From: Nageia nagi | Taxonomy: Eukaryota; Pinophyta | Direction of reading: 5' to 3' | NCBI GenBank assembly: GCA_050084985.1 | Contig: JBITNC010000001.1 | Span: forward strand, 111,166,001-111,230,000 | DNA: 64,000 bases | In this document: positions 23,041 through 36,289 of the stretch, in pieces | Layout: each line of letters opens with the position of its first letter | How positions within the stretch are numbered: the first letter of the stretch is position 1 | Notes under the pieces: model-generated | The model's input: the letters and a program-made list of their open reading frames with translations, nothing else | The model's database searches: none | What the model was told of the DNA's origin: nothing | Translations under genes and position numbers: made by a program

Positions 23041-25180
23041 TGGATATGACATGAAAAGTATTGAAATTGCATAATTCAAATAAGTTTAAAGAAGAGAAGT
23101 AAATTTTCAATAGTAAAGTGCACTTCCCTTTTTCGATTGATATTTTGATTACGATATATCTTCTACCCCCTTTTGTTCTTGTATTTCCCCTCACTCTAGG
23201 TTCTTTGGGGAATCAAGCCAACAATCAAAATCCATGTATGAGGAGAGTACCTCTATTCAGGTCTACTCTCCCAAATAATACCTTTTTGATAACAATTCAA
23301 CATAATACCCACATAGATCACATCCAACAAAAGTATAATCAATTTAAATAGCAAGGATGAAATAAATATAATATCCACTATGTCACTATGGTCAATGAGA
23401 CACATAGTTCTATTGAGCCATTATCATCAAGTTGATGAGGTCCTTTAATGCCCTAAGCTTGGAATAATCTACAATTTATGAGAGATTTTTCTCATGGAGT
23501 GACCATGGCCTTGAAAACATTTTTTAGCATAACATTGAATTTTTCATCTTATCATTGAGATAATTTCATTGAAATTTCATAAAAAGTACCTAATATTCAA
23601 TTATACATTGGCCTTACTTTGCAATTTAGCACATTTGATGTCATTGCATTGATTGATTTTATTAATTTTTAAAGTAAACATATACTATTAACAATGTGAT
23701 TTTCACATAATTTCATAACCATATCTTTTGCAATTTTGTTCAACATTTCCATTGCAATGCATATTTATGAAATAATGGCATTTTTAAATAAATATTCAAA
23801 GAACTATAGCATGCCCAATTTGCATTGAATTTATAATAGACATACGTTGTTAACAACATGGATATAGTAATATCAAATCTGCAATTTTGAATCATAATCA
23901 ATTAGCAACAAGTTATATCATTTTGCATCATGAAAATCATGAAAGAACATTTGTGTGTATCATAACATTCTCCACATAAGCATTAATTGGACTAATTTTG
24001 ATCTTATATTCCTTTGGTCTTTATATCAATCATATAAGCATGATATTAGTCATTTTGAATTATTAGAACCATGATAGCATTTTTAAGTTTTTAAATTCTC
24101 CATACTTTTGCTTTAATCACATTATTGATGGCATGAAAATGACAATATTCCATTAACATGTATCTATTCAAAAATTAGAATTTTGCACATGCTTTTAATT
24201 AAATCTAATTTGACAATTTAAAATTTTACCTTTTTCACTATGTAATATCTATCCTCTACACTTATTTTGAACCAACGAAAATAAAATTACAATCTAGCAC
24301 TTGAATCGTTTGACAATTTTACATAAAGCACATTTTTAACGACATCCACTTAATATAAATAATCATGAATAATGTAACATAATAAATTTCCTTACAAATG
24401 CATAATGTAACCATTAAAGATCACTATATTTACCTTGTATGATCATCATGCATTGAATTATATGTTAATTTTACGTTTTGGATGCCATTAACAATGTGAA
24501 ATTGGTTTTTCAAAAAGAAGTTTCTACAAATTAAAATATTTTCCTTTGTTTTTCCCCTATCACCCATCATTTTTGAAGTACCATTGTTGATATTTTAGAG
24601 GGAATATGTTTGAGCTAGGGTTAGGGCAAAAATCAAATAAAAATAAGGTTTAAACATTGACTTTCATCATTTTCTCCTATCGCTTTCTATCATCTTGTTG
24701 TATGGCATGTTCTGGAAAGATCATGATTCCACTCCCTTAGCTTGGCATTGACCTTCTACCTACCATTGATTTCCTGCATCCTCATTTCCCCTAGTCATTA
24801 GATTAACTCATTTACCTATTGATATGATAGACAATGGATGGTGCGCTGTGCAGAGACCCCTAACTCTTTGTAGGGGTAACATCATTGAGTTTATATGAAG
24901 CCTTTCGTTCGATCATGCAGTTAGTGTTAACCATTTTTATTTCAATTTCTTTCTTTGAACTTTTTAACTCATTTTTTCTACTTCAAAATCCTAAGGTTAC
25001 CTTTTTTAGCCATTTTATTTCTTATTTTCCCCCAATGGAGCCATTTTGCACTTCCTTTTGATTATTCTCTTTATTTTTATAGCATTTCACCTTGTATTTT
25101 TGTGTATTTTGATTTCTCACATTGGTTAACATGAATTTTGTATTTTCAATCTTATAGGAGTAGAAAAATAGCATTAGGGG
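23041..25180. other. non-coding internal region of the gypsy element
   Basis: AT-rich, rich in 'cattgaatt', 'catttttaa' and 'aacaatgtgat' words repeated at loose spacing (for example 'ttaacaatgtga' at 23690 and 24486). No pol motif in either strand. This is where pol or its remains should lie in an autonomous element. Confidence 0.5.
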
Positions 25181-26992
25181 CGAACCCATGTCCACAACTG
25201 CATTGGAGAAGGTGAAGGAATGGCTTAGGACAAACCCTGAGGATGATATACTCATGTGATCCAATTTGAATAACCTAGTTGTGGTTGGTCGTATACAATA
25301 TCAACTTCCTTGCTAGATGACATTGGAGGAGTATTGGGATTAGGATACTAACTCTTTTCACTTCCCCCTAGTGAAATGAAGGCAAACCTTCTAGATGTAT
25401 ACATGATATGGGGTATTCCTATTCATGGCCTGCGAGTCCATTAGGATAAGATTGTATATAATATATAGGCAATAGTATGTAGTGTGGTTAATGGGGGAGG
25501 AGGACCATGATTGGGAGCATAGGGCCTCCTACTTATCTGAGACATGTAAGTTTACCTCTCCTACCAAGCATTTGAGGCTACTTATTGCCTCTATTATCTC
25601 TACATTTTTATGCCTGGACAAGAGTAGTTCAATGTTTTCGTTAGGCATGGTGTGGATCGTACATGGCATATAACTAGGGGCACATGCTATGCATGGGCTG
25701 CAATAATATTGGCTCAAATTTATTGAGATTTGCACAATTTTATGCGTGTGGATAAATTCAATATCACTATTTCTCATGTTGGTTTACTGCAAGTATGGGC
25801 CTATGAGAAGATAGTTGTAATTTGATCGATTAGACTCTAGAGAGCAAGGGAGAATCCTATGGATATTTCCATGATCTAATGGATGTTGAGGCTACATGGA
25901 TACATGTATCCACACTTACTAGAGATGAGGCGATAGGAGATCGATCGACTCCAACCATAGGACCTAGTATGGGTATCCTATGTAGAATTTATTTGGGATG
26001 AGTATGCCTACCAACTTATTTAGGTGAGGTAATCATTCTTCCTTCAAAATGAAAGGAAGCTCATAGATCCATACCTACCATATCATATGCTAAGGTAGTT
26101 CAAGATTTGGTAGGGGATTCCACTTGCCCCTATCTATTACATTTAATAGAGGGTTGAGAGAGATGCTCCACTAAGAGTTCAGATTATGCTAGTCTAGGTT
26201 ACCACGTGGGAGGGGCCACACACCTTGAACCCCATAGATGCTACATCCATGGCTCTAGGTACTGTGAGGGGTACATGGCATGATGGGAGATAGTTAGACC
26301 ATCTCCATTAAAAGTAGATGATGATGAGGATGAGAAGATAGCTACCATTCCTTTGAAGGGGTATTCTAATGAGGACCCAAAAAATGTTGATAAGCATATG
26401 CATGACATCCTAGTGCAAGAAAAACCATCCATTCTATCACCAAGACTAGAGTCCTTGGTTGAGGCTGTACCTCTTATTTCATTAGGTAACATCCTATGAT
26501 ACACTTGTAGGTTTATGACTTATTTTTTAGTTTATGGTTAATATGCTATGGAAACCAAACTAAAATATGACCTCTATGTGTTCTACATGAGAGACAACTA
26601 CCTGGATTATTGCCCTAGAGGCAGAGATTAAGAGGTTGAAGCCTTTTGAGGCTAGGATTCCAAATTTGAAATCACAAATATCTACTCTTCAGTCTATGCT
26701 TATAGCTAGGGATGCTTAGATAACATCTATGGATTAGTCATTAAAGAGGTTACATGAGAGGGTGGATATGCCTCCACCTAACAAGAAATGGGATTTTATT
26801 CAATATCTCATGGAAAAGATAGAGATAATTAGAGGGAAATATGAGAGAGCCAAGGTAATATTAAGATCTCATGGTATAAGTGCTAGTGATGTATCAGGTG
26901 GGATGTCAATTTATGGAAAAAATAGTGGTTCTAGGAGGGTATTAGGCATAGTGATGCAAGTAGTAGTAGCAGTAGTACACATCACTAGGTAG
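25180..26992 (+). pseudogene. plant mobile domain (PMD)-like ORF relic, antisense to the gypsy element
   Basis: Across plus-strand frames: ALEKVKEWLRTNPEDDIL, TLEEYWD, NSFHFPL, then after a frameshift EMKANLLDVYMIWGIPIHGL, later AWAAIILAQIY and, further on, VGLLQVWAYEKI, WVSYVEFIWDEYAYQL, PLAPIYYI. This order matches the aminotransferase-like plant mobile domain (Pfam PMD): 'F.LP.GEM..tL.DV..l.GlPi.G', an 'a...LA.LY..L' helix and a 'lLQ.WAyer' block. PMD occurs in some plant transposons and gypsy elements. The C-terminal part (26600-26992) is charged and helical, as after PMD in related proteins. Multiple stops and frameshifts. Antisense to gag, between gag and 3' LTR. Confidence 0.65.
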
Positions 26993-26999
26993 TAATTGA

Positions 27000-27950
27000 G
27001 ACATGGATCCACCTCTTTTTGTTTATATATATATATATTCTTTTTAGTTTCTAATTTTATGTACAATGTTGAATGCATGTTCAAATTTATATTTTATGTT
27101 ATGATAATGAATACTTTAATTGCTTATAAAGTTGTATTCATATAATTTTCAATTTGAGTTTTAAAGCACAAGTTTCAAATTTTGTAAGCGAAAAACCATG
27201 CACATAACTTCACATTTTCATTTGCAACATTAAATATGAATTTAACCTATAAAATAAATGCAAGTACAAAATAATCCTTATAACACCTTCATACTAATGT
27301 ATAACCCATATTAAATCTCATTGCAATACCAAACTCATAAATGAACCTAAGATATGATCCCTCATTTGCAACACATAACAATTATGAACATATGCCTATT
27401 TTTTTAATTTAATGAACTAAACCCCTGATAGTAAGCTCCCAAAACTTTTCATCAAACATTAAGGATAAAGGATATACTAATGTTTTTTATTCTTTTTCGA
27501 TAGAAGCACATTGTTAATAGTGCAAAAATAGTCACGTGCCATTAATGGCATGGGTTTCATAGAATTTTCAAGAAAAATGTATGAAGTACTTGATCAGAAT
27601 ATACCTATAAGATAAATAAAACCATTACATGACCATTATGATGATGACAAAGAAACATTTGACTATGCAAAAAGTAATCTACATATGATACACTATAATT
27701 TTTAAATTTTCAACTTCAAGCAATGAATTTGCATACCTGGGATAGTTTAGCAACCCATACATAGTTTCTAGATGATGGTACAAAAATAGGCACCTTTTTG
27801 GTGGTATATTTTACATCATTGATAATGTACAAACAACCTTGAATTTTGTTAGTAACATCCATTCTGTAAGTTTCACCATCGCATTTTTTCCTACTTCATG
27901 ATAGCTCTTGCTTTCTTATTTTTTATGTTCTCTGCATTCATTCTTGTTAG
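27000..27950. other. non-coding spacer between gag and antisense PMD relic
   Basis: AT-rich; a short (ta)n run at 27027-27040. No recognisable motif on either strand. If transcription from both sides met, it would do so here. Confidence 0.45.
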
Positions 27951-27959
27951 AAAAATAAT

Positions 27960-30190
27960 AATTCATACAATACAAAGTACTTACCAAACCAATGAAACCT
28001 TTTAGTTGTTGAGTTGTATTTGGCAAAGGATTTGTAAATATCTCCAATTTTCCATTATCAGGATGTATAAGCCCTTCTTCTACCTAATAATTATCATCCA
28101 TTTGAATTGCTTTATTGTTAATAAAATCTTGAATGACATTTCTTAAGATCCTACAATTTTTTGTTAGGTTCCCTAATGTCCTATTATAATTGCAAAATCT
28201 TCATATCTATAATTTTCAAAAACACCATTATGAAAGTGATGTTGAACCATAGGTGGAAGCTCAATAAGTTCTTCATCTAATAGCACATTAAGAATATTAT
28301 CAATAGGATCAGTTATCTTTGTGAACTTCCTTTGTGGTTTGATTTTTTTCTATCAACATTAGCTATAGCATACACTTGAGGTTGATCTTTCCTTTCATAT
28401 ACTCGAGTTTTAGCTTTCTTTTCATATGTTTGATATTTTTGATAATGTTTCTTATAAGTTTGTTTCCATAATTTCAGAAATCAAATATAGATTGATTAGA
28501 AAATTATTTAATTTTACATAAATCCTTGAATTGAACCTTTTTTGTGTTGTTCTATCAAAAGTATTTCAAAAATTTATGTATCAAATCCTCACACCTATCA
28601 ATACTCTTTTCAAGAAGACTTAAGTACCATTTCAATGCATCATCTTTCAAGCTACTTGAAAATAATTTTGCAAGCATATCTCTATCATGAACATATTTAG
28701 TAGCCTCCTCTTGAAATTTTCTAACATGCATTTTTGGATCTTTTAAACCATCAAATTTTATAAATTTTACATTTTTTTTACCAACTAACAATTTAGAAAT
28801 AATTCTATTAGTTAATGGATGCTTTATGTAACCTAAGAAATCATCTTCATCATCCTTAGGCATATCTTTGTCTAAGTTCTCAATCCTTTCTTGAATTGTA
28901 TTTCCATTATTGGGCACTAAAGGAGGTTGTTTTAGTTGTTGGTTTTGCACTATAGTATTATTCCCTACATGTAAATTGATCTTTAGGGCTGGTGGTGGGG
29001 TTTATGGTGGTGCATTACTATTTTGAGAGATTGGTTTATTTTCTTTTTCCCTTTTAAGTTCTACCTCTTTTAATGGTACAAATTATTCAATCCTATGTAT
29101 TCTTTCATGCTCAAGTTTATTAATAAATTCTAACATAAATTGTAATTATTTTTTCTCATTGGATTTTTAAAAGAAATTAATTTCCTAAGCTTCGAAAATA
29201 GCCTCAACTTTGATTTCTTGCTCTTATTTTGACCAATTAGGATCATGTACATAAGCATTATTAATCACAAAAGAAACTAGTTTAGCAACATCTTCAACAA
29301 TTTCATCATCAACCAAAATTCCCTTACCTTTGTCTCTATTAGAATATTTAGGAATCGTACTTGGATTATGATCTGCATAAGGGATTATCGAGGATATAGA
29401 TTCTGCTTCATTTTTTTCATTGGCATTTTTTATGATCACCTTTTTCGAAGGTTTAGTTTCCTCTATTTCCATACTATTAATGACGTGCTCACATCCCATG
29501 TTGTTAGCAGTGTTCTTCTTAGTGAGAGAAGCCCTTCATTTTGCAAAACCTACATTTTCATAAGAAAATAGACTATCCGAGAATTTTAGAGTTGTAGTAA
29601 CTACTTCTAATAACTCATAATTTGTCAAAATATCTATAACCTCTTTAGCATTGTTAGTAAGATAATACTCAAACTTTTCCTTATTAGAGAGCAATTCCTT
29701 TATTGATCAAAAATTACTAGGAATTCTATCTAATTCTTCAATTTCAACATCACTATTAGAAGTAACATCATGGATTCCCAAACTTAAATTATAAAAATTA
29801 TAATCAATAAAATATATATTAACCTTATTAGGATTTTATCCAATAATATCCATTCTTTTACTAGAAATTGTAGATTCAGTATCATTATCCTCATTAGTAT
29901 CCATTCTATCATTGGGATTAGGTTCTTGCATAGGTGAATCAAGATTAACCTTAATACTTCTCATGATCTCATAAAAATGGATCTTACTTCTAGAAACCCT
30001 AGGTTGTTCTTCATTCAAATTCATATTTAGAATATAAGTAGAACATACTCTAGTTTTATCATTTTCTCGAGTTATTACTCTAACCACCTTAGGTAAGGGA
30101 AGAGATAATAACATGAATGGATTCATAACTCCTAAGAAGGAATGCCCTAGAATAGAATCTAGTTGTGTAAGAATTTTGGGTTCACCAAAA
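27960..30190 (-). pseudogene. gypsy gag of the element at 22306-30898 (broken)
   Basis: Reading left from the 5' LTR there is a long N-terminal region (30190-29230) with conserved-looking motifs such as SKIHFYEIMRSI and an acidic segment, then a proline-rich linker. The Retrotrans_gag-type domain lies at 28950-28555 (KFIKFDGLKDPKMHVRKF, then LFSSSLKDDALKWYLSL). Near 28190-28110 the frame reads NCRILRNVIQDFINNKAIQ, the 'C..LR..IQDLID.G.I' block after gypsy zinc knuckles. Several stops. The N-terminal extension of several hundred codons is unusually long for gag. Confidence 0.75.
30170..30190 (-). other. likely primer-binding region of the gypsy element
   Basis: Directly inside the 5' LTR the minus strand reads TTTTGGTGAACCCAAAATTC. 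A site starting TGG three bases from the LTR is expected for a tRNA primer; TGGTGAACCC fits that pattern. I cannot name the tRNA with confidence. Confidence 0.45.
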
Positions 30191-30898
30191 TGTAGATTAT
30201 AAATTATGTAAAATATGAATATACATAATAAATAAAATGACCTATAATACAAGAACAACTAGATATGTACACTATATCAAATATAATAAATTTACATGAA
30301 TAACATGCACCTGATATGAATTGTATATACAATCCTTAAAAGAAAATATCAATTAATCTTTAGAGGATTTAGATTGGATTGGATGCAAGCTTGTAATGGA
30401 TCTTCACATGTATGGATCAATAGCATCCACCACCAAAATCTAGAAACCTCGATCCTCAAGATGCATGTCATTAACAACATTGGATATGTAGAATTACGGA
30501 GTGTGCAAAAGATAGAAATTTTTAGATCTTAGAGCATAATAATTTATCATAATAGGTGGCATAAAGAGACACCTTTGCATGATGAATTTAGCGAAAGAAA
30601 ACCACCTATTAGAGATCTTATCATATCAAAGAGTTTTGATTTGTGGAGGTCACCCTATTCCACTCGCATATATAGCCTGCATAGAAAAGAGTGAAGGTTG
30701 ACCTATAGTAATAATATAATCATTGTTGTATTCAAGATACTTTAAAATATGAACCATGATAAATAATATAGCATGTAATATAACACATGGTATTGCATTG
30801 TAATATCAAATTTATCTTGACATTTATTATATTGCAATAAGTTGTATAGGAAGTCTAAATATGATTTATAAATAATAAATCATTTTTAGGCATCTACA
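30191..30898 (-). repeat. 5' LTR of the gypsy element at 22306-30898
   Basis: 708 bases, bounded by TGTAGATTAT and CATCTACA. Same structure as 22306-23027 with many substitutions and small deletions, for example a shorter 'ataaataataaat' run near its right end. Includes a possible minus-strand start region, but I see no clean TATA box. Confidence 0.9.
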
Positions 30899-30903
30899 TT
30901 TAG

Positions 30904-31480
30904 GCTTACATAGCCTATTGAATTATTGTGAGGTTATATCCCAAAGCATGCAAAGAGTAAGATCCATTGGATCTAAGGTATGAGGGAGCTACATAACCTA
31001 GTATTACTATAGGTTGATATAGAAATGATGAGGAGGGAGACCTAATTACATTATATATGTTTCTATTTTTTTATGGATTTTTTTATCAAAGCTCATAATA
31101 TGAGAATCTATACAAGTAGCTTAACATATCAATGGTGTGTGTGTGTGTGTGTGTTGGGAACATGGCATTATCTTCTTGAAGGTAGCTCAATTATCTATCA
31201 TTTTAACAAGGTATTCAAAATTGGATTAAGGTACTCTTGAAAATGGGAATATTTCTTATGAGATCTTTGTGTGGGTTGTCGAAACATGTTATATTATTCC
31301 TTTAATTATTTTATTGTTATTCTTATAGTTTTCCTTTCCAATTTCTATTGTGTTCTCTTTCTTGTCAATTATGTTTTATTTTTCTTTCATATTTTAATAT
31401 ATCACATTCTAAGAGAATTATTTCCTTTTTTTTATCATTTTTTTGAATAATGTTTTTTAAGGGAGAATCAATAAGATTGC
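30904..31480. other. flank of the gypsy element with a (tg)n microsatellite
   Basis: 30904-31060 continues, on the plus strand, the coding-like relic that ends at 22305. A (tg)n tract of about ten units is at 31136-31155. The rest is AT-rich without features. Confidence 0.5.
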
Positions 31481-31619
31481 ATATTATACTTTGTATGTTG
31501 GATGGAATGATTGTAAGAGAGCCTCTTTTTTATATTCTTGCTTAGATATGATTTTATTGAGTGTCTTTTTCCATATCTTTAGGAAGTAATTAAATTTTTG
31601 ATTTGGTATCACATTTGAT

Positions 31620-33260
31620 GTTAAATTTAATATCTTGCATAATATTATTTGTAATAATCGTAAAAATTTGATTGTTATCATTTGGTAACTCTTGATATAA
31701 TAAGAGAGTATCACTATTAAACTTTAAAAAATATCCTAGTCATAAGATCTCCATTAGTATTGAACTTAATTGCTTTATTTTTAAATTTGAGTATGTGTTT
31801 TCTAGGATCTTTTGAGCCATTGTACCTTGTTAATCTTGGGAGATAATTTATTTTGAAAATATTAATGATTTAATTATTGAGCATAAAAAATATCAAATTC
31901 TTTTATATCAAGATATGATGTTATGTGAACGAGCACTTTGAACTTGTTATATTCTTAATTCTTGAAGTGTTTGTTGCATCTCTTTGGAAATTTAATTCTT
32001 CCTTTATGTTTTGTTGATTATGTCTTAGGTTTTTCTTTGGTTGTTCTATTTTTGAATTCATTCTGGAAAATATTCCTCTTTTGTATTTTGTTGTTGCTGA
32101 AGGATTTATTTTTAACTCCATAAATTTTATGCATTATTCTTGTGAAGGTATTTATGAAAAAAAATAGTTTTTTATTTTATCAATTATATTAAACAAATTA
32201 TGGATTCTACTTGGGTTTTCTTTCTTTAGGTTTTAATCCCTTGTAACTAAAAATCGATGCATCATCTCAGGTTTTTTAAGACATGGCTATATAATTCTAT
32301 TGATAGTGTAATACCCTTAGGCTAATTTTTTTCTACTTTTATTTCTATTTTAATTCTAAAACATTAGCCTTGATTAATATTTTGAAGGATTTTCCATGGT
32401 GTGGACATTCTTACTATGAATATAATAAACAACAATGGAAGGGGAATAAGTGAAAATAAATTGGATTAAGTCCAAATGACTTAGGAAATAATGATATTGG
32501 TATCTAGGTTAGCAACATGTGGATTTCAATTTTAAGTAAAGGTAACAATATATTGGCAATCTAGAATATAGGTTCCATAATAACCATGTTTTGGGGTACA
32601 TGTTTTGAAGTGACTACATTTGTGATGGGGAACTTAGAATGGGGTTTTGACAAAAAATAAGAAATTTTGGTTAGGCTTGATGATGAATTGAGATCATCTC
32701 AATATAAAATATATTTAGAGCTATTAGTTAATTTATTTATTCATATTGGTGAGGGGGTGGATCTAAGACAAAATATGCATTATATTTATCAATGATGATT
32801 CTCAATGGTTTGGATAACATGATAAAGCTATGGAGGAAATACTCAATAGAAAAATATGTATTAAATGAGTTTGGTTCCTTAATTTTTTCCATTAATGGGG
32901 CATGCAATAATATTTTAACTATGATATCATATTCCATTATTAATATTTCAATGCTTAAGATATCCTAATTTTTTATTTCACTATTATTAGCATTTTAACA
33001 ATCACTTTGTGATTGATTTTCATTCTCTTTTATGTCACCATCATAATTTATGTCTAAACTATGTGAGAGATACATATCTGAATTGAAAATATCCTAACCC
33101 ATGTTTATTCTATCATATTATAGGTCATAATCATCAGTAATTAGAATTGGTATGGCATATTTTCTTTTCTTGGCTATTTTTGTAATTATTCTAGGTTGCT
33201 AGTAGTTTTAGATTCATTGGGTTTAAATTTTCCAAAAGTAGTACAAATATAAATGATCAA
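31620..33260 (-). pseudogene. gypsy gag relic, related to the gag at 27960-30190
   Basis: Minus-strand fragments with similar order: an N-terminal piece (32937-32737, 66 codons), a charged linker (32121-31921), then LTRYNGSKDPRKHILKFKNK near 31830-31770, the gypsy gag 'YDG..DP..HL..F' block. Many stops. No LTR, PBS or pol was found with it, so it is a truncated relic. Confidence 0.55.
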
Positions 33261-33269
33261 AACATTAAG

Positions 33270-34640
33270 AAAAATAGAGTTTAAGAGAAACATGATGCAT
33301 TAAATTTGGAAAACTAGGGATTTTACACATTAGGGTTTTGAAAGAAAAACAAGGAGCTAAAATAAAAACTTAGGATTTTAATGAAGAATTATATGAAATA
33401 AATAGAGTTAGTTTCACTAACATGTAGATATAAAAATAAAATAGAATATATTAAAATGTATACGCTCTATTTATTTATATGGAATGAAACTATATTAATT
33501 ATCATATTTAATATAGGCCCTACTAATTAAGATCATGCAAAATTTACAAGAGAAGATATGTAGAAAACTTATTTGGAGGTTGAAAATCAAAGATAGATTG
33601 ATGGACAACCTATGATCTTAGAGGATGAACGTTAACTATTTAGAGTAAATAGATGATGACCTTGTACTATACTAGGTTAGATTTAGCTTTTAGAATTGGT
33701 TCAAGGTCAATTTAGCTTAGGGACCAAACAACTAACATTTTAGGATGAAGGTCCCAAAATGCCCATGTTTTAGAATGTAGGATCCAAAAATCCCATGTTA
33801 TGGGTCTCATTAATTTTTTAAATGAAATGACCTTTGATTGATACATTTTACAATTTTCTAAGGTATTTTGATCCTCATGTTTGAAAATTATTCTTTGATA
33901 CCTATAAATTTAACTTAAGGAAATGATTAAAATAATATGATTGATCTTAAAGAGGATATTAGTATTAGAGTATGGAAAGTGATTATATCTCATTTATTTT
34001 AGTTCTTTTTTCAACATATCTTGATATATTGAGCAATTATTTTTCTTTTATTTTATATATAAATTTGAGAAATCAAATTTTGCATTTATTTAGGTTTAAG
34101 TGCCTAAGTCTATGTATACATGAGATAATGCTAAATTAAAATATATCAATTAACTAAAAATACCCATAGATATTATTCAAATTAATATTTTACATAAATG
34201 AAATCAAATATTTAAATAAAGAGATAAATGATATTTGTTTAGTAATGCATATATGTTTATTTGAATTTGATTTTTTGTTATTCATTTGTTTTTGGATCTT
34301 TAATTTTGTAAATAGAAGATTATATATGAGCCATATCAAATCAAGAAATTATTTGAGATATGTATGATTTTATGTGATCCATATTTACATTAACTAATGT
34401 AAACAAACATAAACAACATCGATAAACATAGATATGGAAGACCTATGCAAATATACACTGAAACATTTAATTTATTTTTGCTCCAATGGTGAATGATAAA
34501 TTTTCAAACACTTTGCATTACAAGTTTAGTAGGAAAATGATGGATCTCATGGATCTTACAATAATCCAACCTTACAACATGAATATATAACATATTTATA
34601 CTACTAATATGTTCTAGATCATTCCAGGAACTTATTACAA
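33270..34640. other. no gene seen; AT-rich
   Basis: No coding motif on either strand. A loosely repeated phrase, 'aggatgaaggtcccaaaatgcccatgtt' and 'gaatgtaggatccaaaaatcccatgtt', occurs twice at 33745-33800. Confidence 0.4.
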
Positions 34641-36288
34641 CTCACTAAGCAACTAAAATAGCTAAAAATTGAAATAAAGTTCACCAATAACTAGCAGAAT
34701 GGATAGAAACTAAAATCCAATCATATTTCTTGAACACAATAGCATTTAATATCTAAACATGAAAAGTGGAAGCATTTTTATAAATGTTATGGAATTTCTA
34801 GAATGCTTCCATACTTTGATTACCAAATGCCCTAGGTGAAGGTATTTCATCAGATAGAGAGTTGATTTTAATTTTTGAGCTTGAATTTCTTAGAGCAAAT
34901 GATGTCAATTGTACTTCATTTTCAATAGATCAAATGTATTCTTCGACTATGTAATAATAGTTGGTTGTATTTTCAGTATATATATCTATATATATATATA
35001 TTCTCAAACATGAGAATAGTGGTGACTACTTGGCAATTGGTCTCATTTGTAATCTTCTAGATTCTCTTCTCAATGAATACCTTATAGTTATTAAATAATA
35101 ACTGACCAATTCTCAAGAGATTATGCTTCATCCTTGGAATATATAAAGTATCATGCATATGTAAGATTTTACTAGTCTTTTCCTTGAACGAAATATATCC
35201 TTTTCTAACAATGTTGACCTAATTGTTGTCATCAAACTTGAATTTTTTCCTAACATTCTTTTTAAGTTTTACAAACATGTTCTTATTTGCAATCAAGTGG
35301 TTTGAGAAACCACTAGTAAGGTACCAAATATGATCACCAACAACTTCAAATGTTTGGTGAGTAAGGAATATATTTGTGTCACCTTGCTCTTCATTTTAGT
35401 TGGCTTTTTGCTAGTTCTATTATCTATAGCATTATTGTTCCATGTGACCATTTTTTCATAAAACTCATAATGTTTCTAGGCTAATATTTTATTTCTATTG
35501 TGTGAATTGTCTCTTCATTTATCACAACCACCTCTTCCATGTCCTCTATAATGGCTTGATCTACCATGATCTCTTGAAGAATATTTTGAACTTGAGGAGG
35601 TAGATGGCTAGTTATTAAATATAAGTTTACCTTGGAATGCTTGATCAATATTTTAAAACCTATCTTTTATTATATGATCATAGGTATGTAATCTTTTAAG
35701 AAACTCAACTAAAGTGAGCTAATATAAATTTATAGACTCCTTAATGGTAATGGTGATAGGATAAAACTTATCAAGAAGGATTCTTACTACTTTCTCTATG
35801 ATCCTAATGTCATCTAGTACCTTGCCATGTGCATAAATAAAATTTACTATATATTGTACTTTATGCATTACAACCCCAATGATCTTATATTAATTAATTT
35901 ATAAGGATTCAAAATCCTTACATAAGAGTTTATTCTTAGCTACTCTTATCTTGCAAATTCCTTTATAGACACTTTTAAGAGTCTCCCATGCTTCCTTTGA
36001 TTTTTTGTATTTTGCAATATTGGGGAAGATAGATACATCTATCCCAATTTATATGGTGAATAAGGATTTGAAATCCTTCTTTCTAGTCTCTAAAATCTTA
36101 TTTTTTTTCTCATATGATGTAATCACATCAAAGGTTGTAGCATTAGGTTTTGCATATCCTTGTGAAACAAGACTCCATAGGAATTAAGAGATGAGAAAAG
36201 TTCTCATTTGAATACTCCAATATTCGAAATGTTCACCATTAAATAAAATAATATATAACTATACCATATTTCCACTTTTCTTATCCAT
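34640..36288 (-). pseudogene. copia gag-protease relic
   Basis: From ATG 36288 the minus strand reads FNGEHFEYWSIQMRTFL, LWSLVSQGYAKP, SKEAWETLKSVYKGICKIR, the signature of copia gag (DUF4219 then UBN2). A GRGG-rich segment near 35530 replaces a clear knuckle. Further left comes a protease block, WYLTSGFSNHLIANKNMF (normally 'W.lDSGaSnHm'), with the catalytic DSG changed to TSG, and YIPRMKHNLLRIGQLL near 35100. Integrase and RT are absent. It is a different copia lineage from the two copies at the window ends. Confidence 0.7.
34975..35003. repeat. (ta)n microsatellite
   Basis: Alternating TA with one C interruption, inside the copia relic. Ordinary AT microsatellite. Confidence 0.8.
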
Positions 36289-36289
36289 T

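Larger units (their letters stand above)
22306..30898 (-). mobile_element. Ty3/gypsy-type element, full length, with gag but no visible pol
   Basis: Two direct LTRs (22306-23027 and 30191-30898) share matching TGTAGA/TCTACA ends and flank 7.2 kb. A minus-strand polypurine tract abuts the left LTR and a gag-type reading frame starts beside the right LTR, so the element reads right to left. Flanking five bases are CTTAG and TTTAG, a target duplication with one change. Gag is gypsy-like. I see no protease, RT, RNase H or integrase in 23041-27950; instead a plant mobile domain relic lies there on the opposite strand. LTRs differ at many sites, so the insertion is old. Probably a non-autonomous element moved by an autonomous relative. 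Confidence 0.88.

Noticed and set aside
31136-31155. (tg)n tract as a regulatory element
   Set aside because: Short ordinary microsatellite with no other supporting signal.
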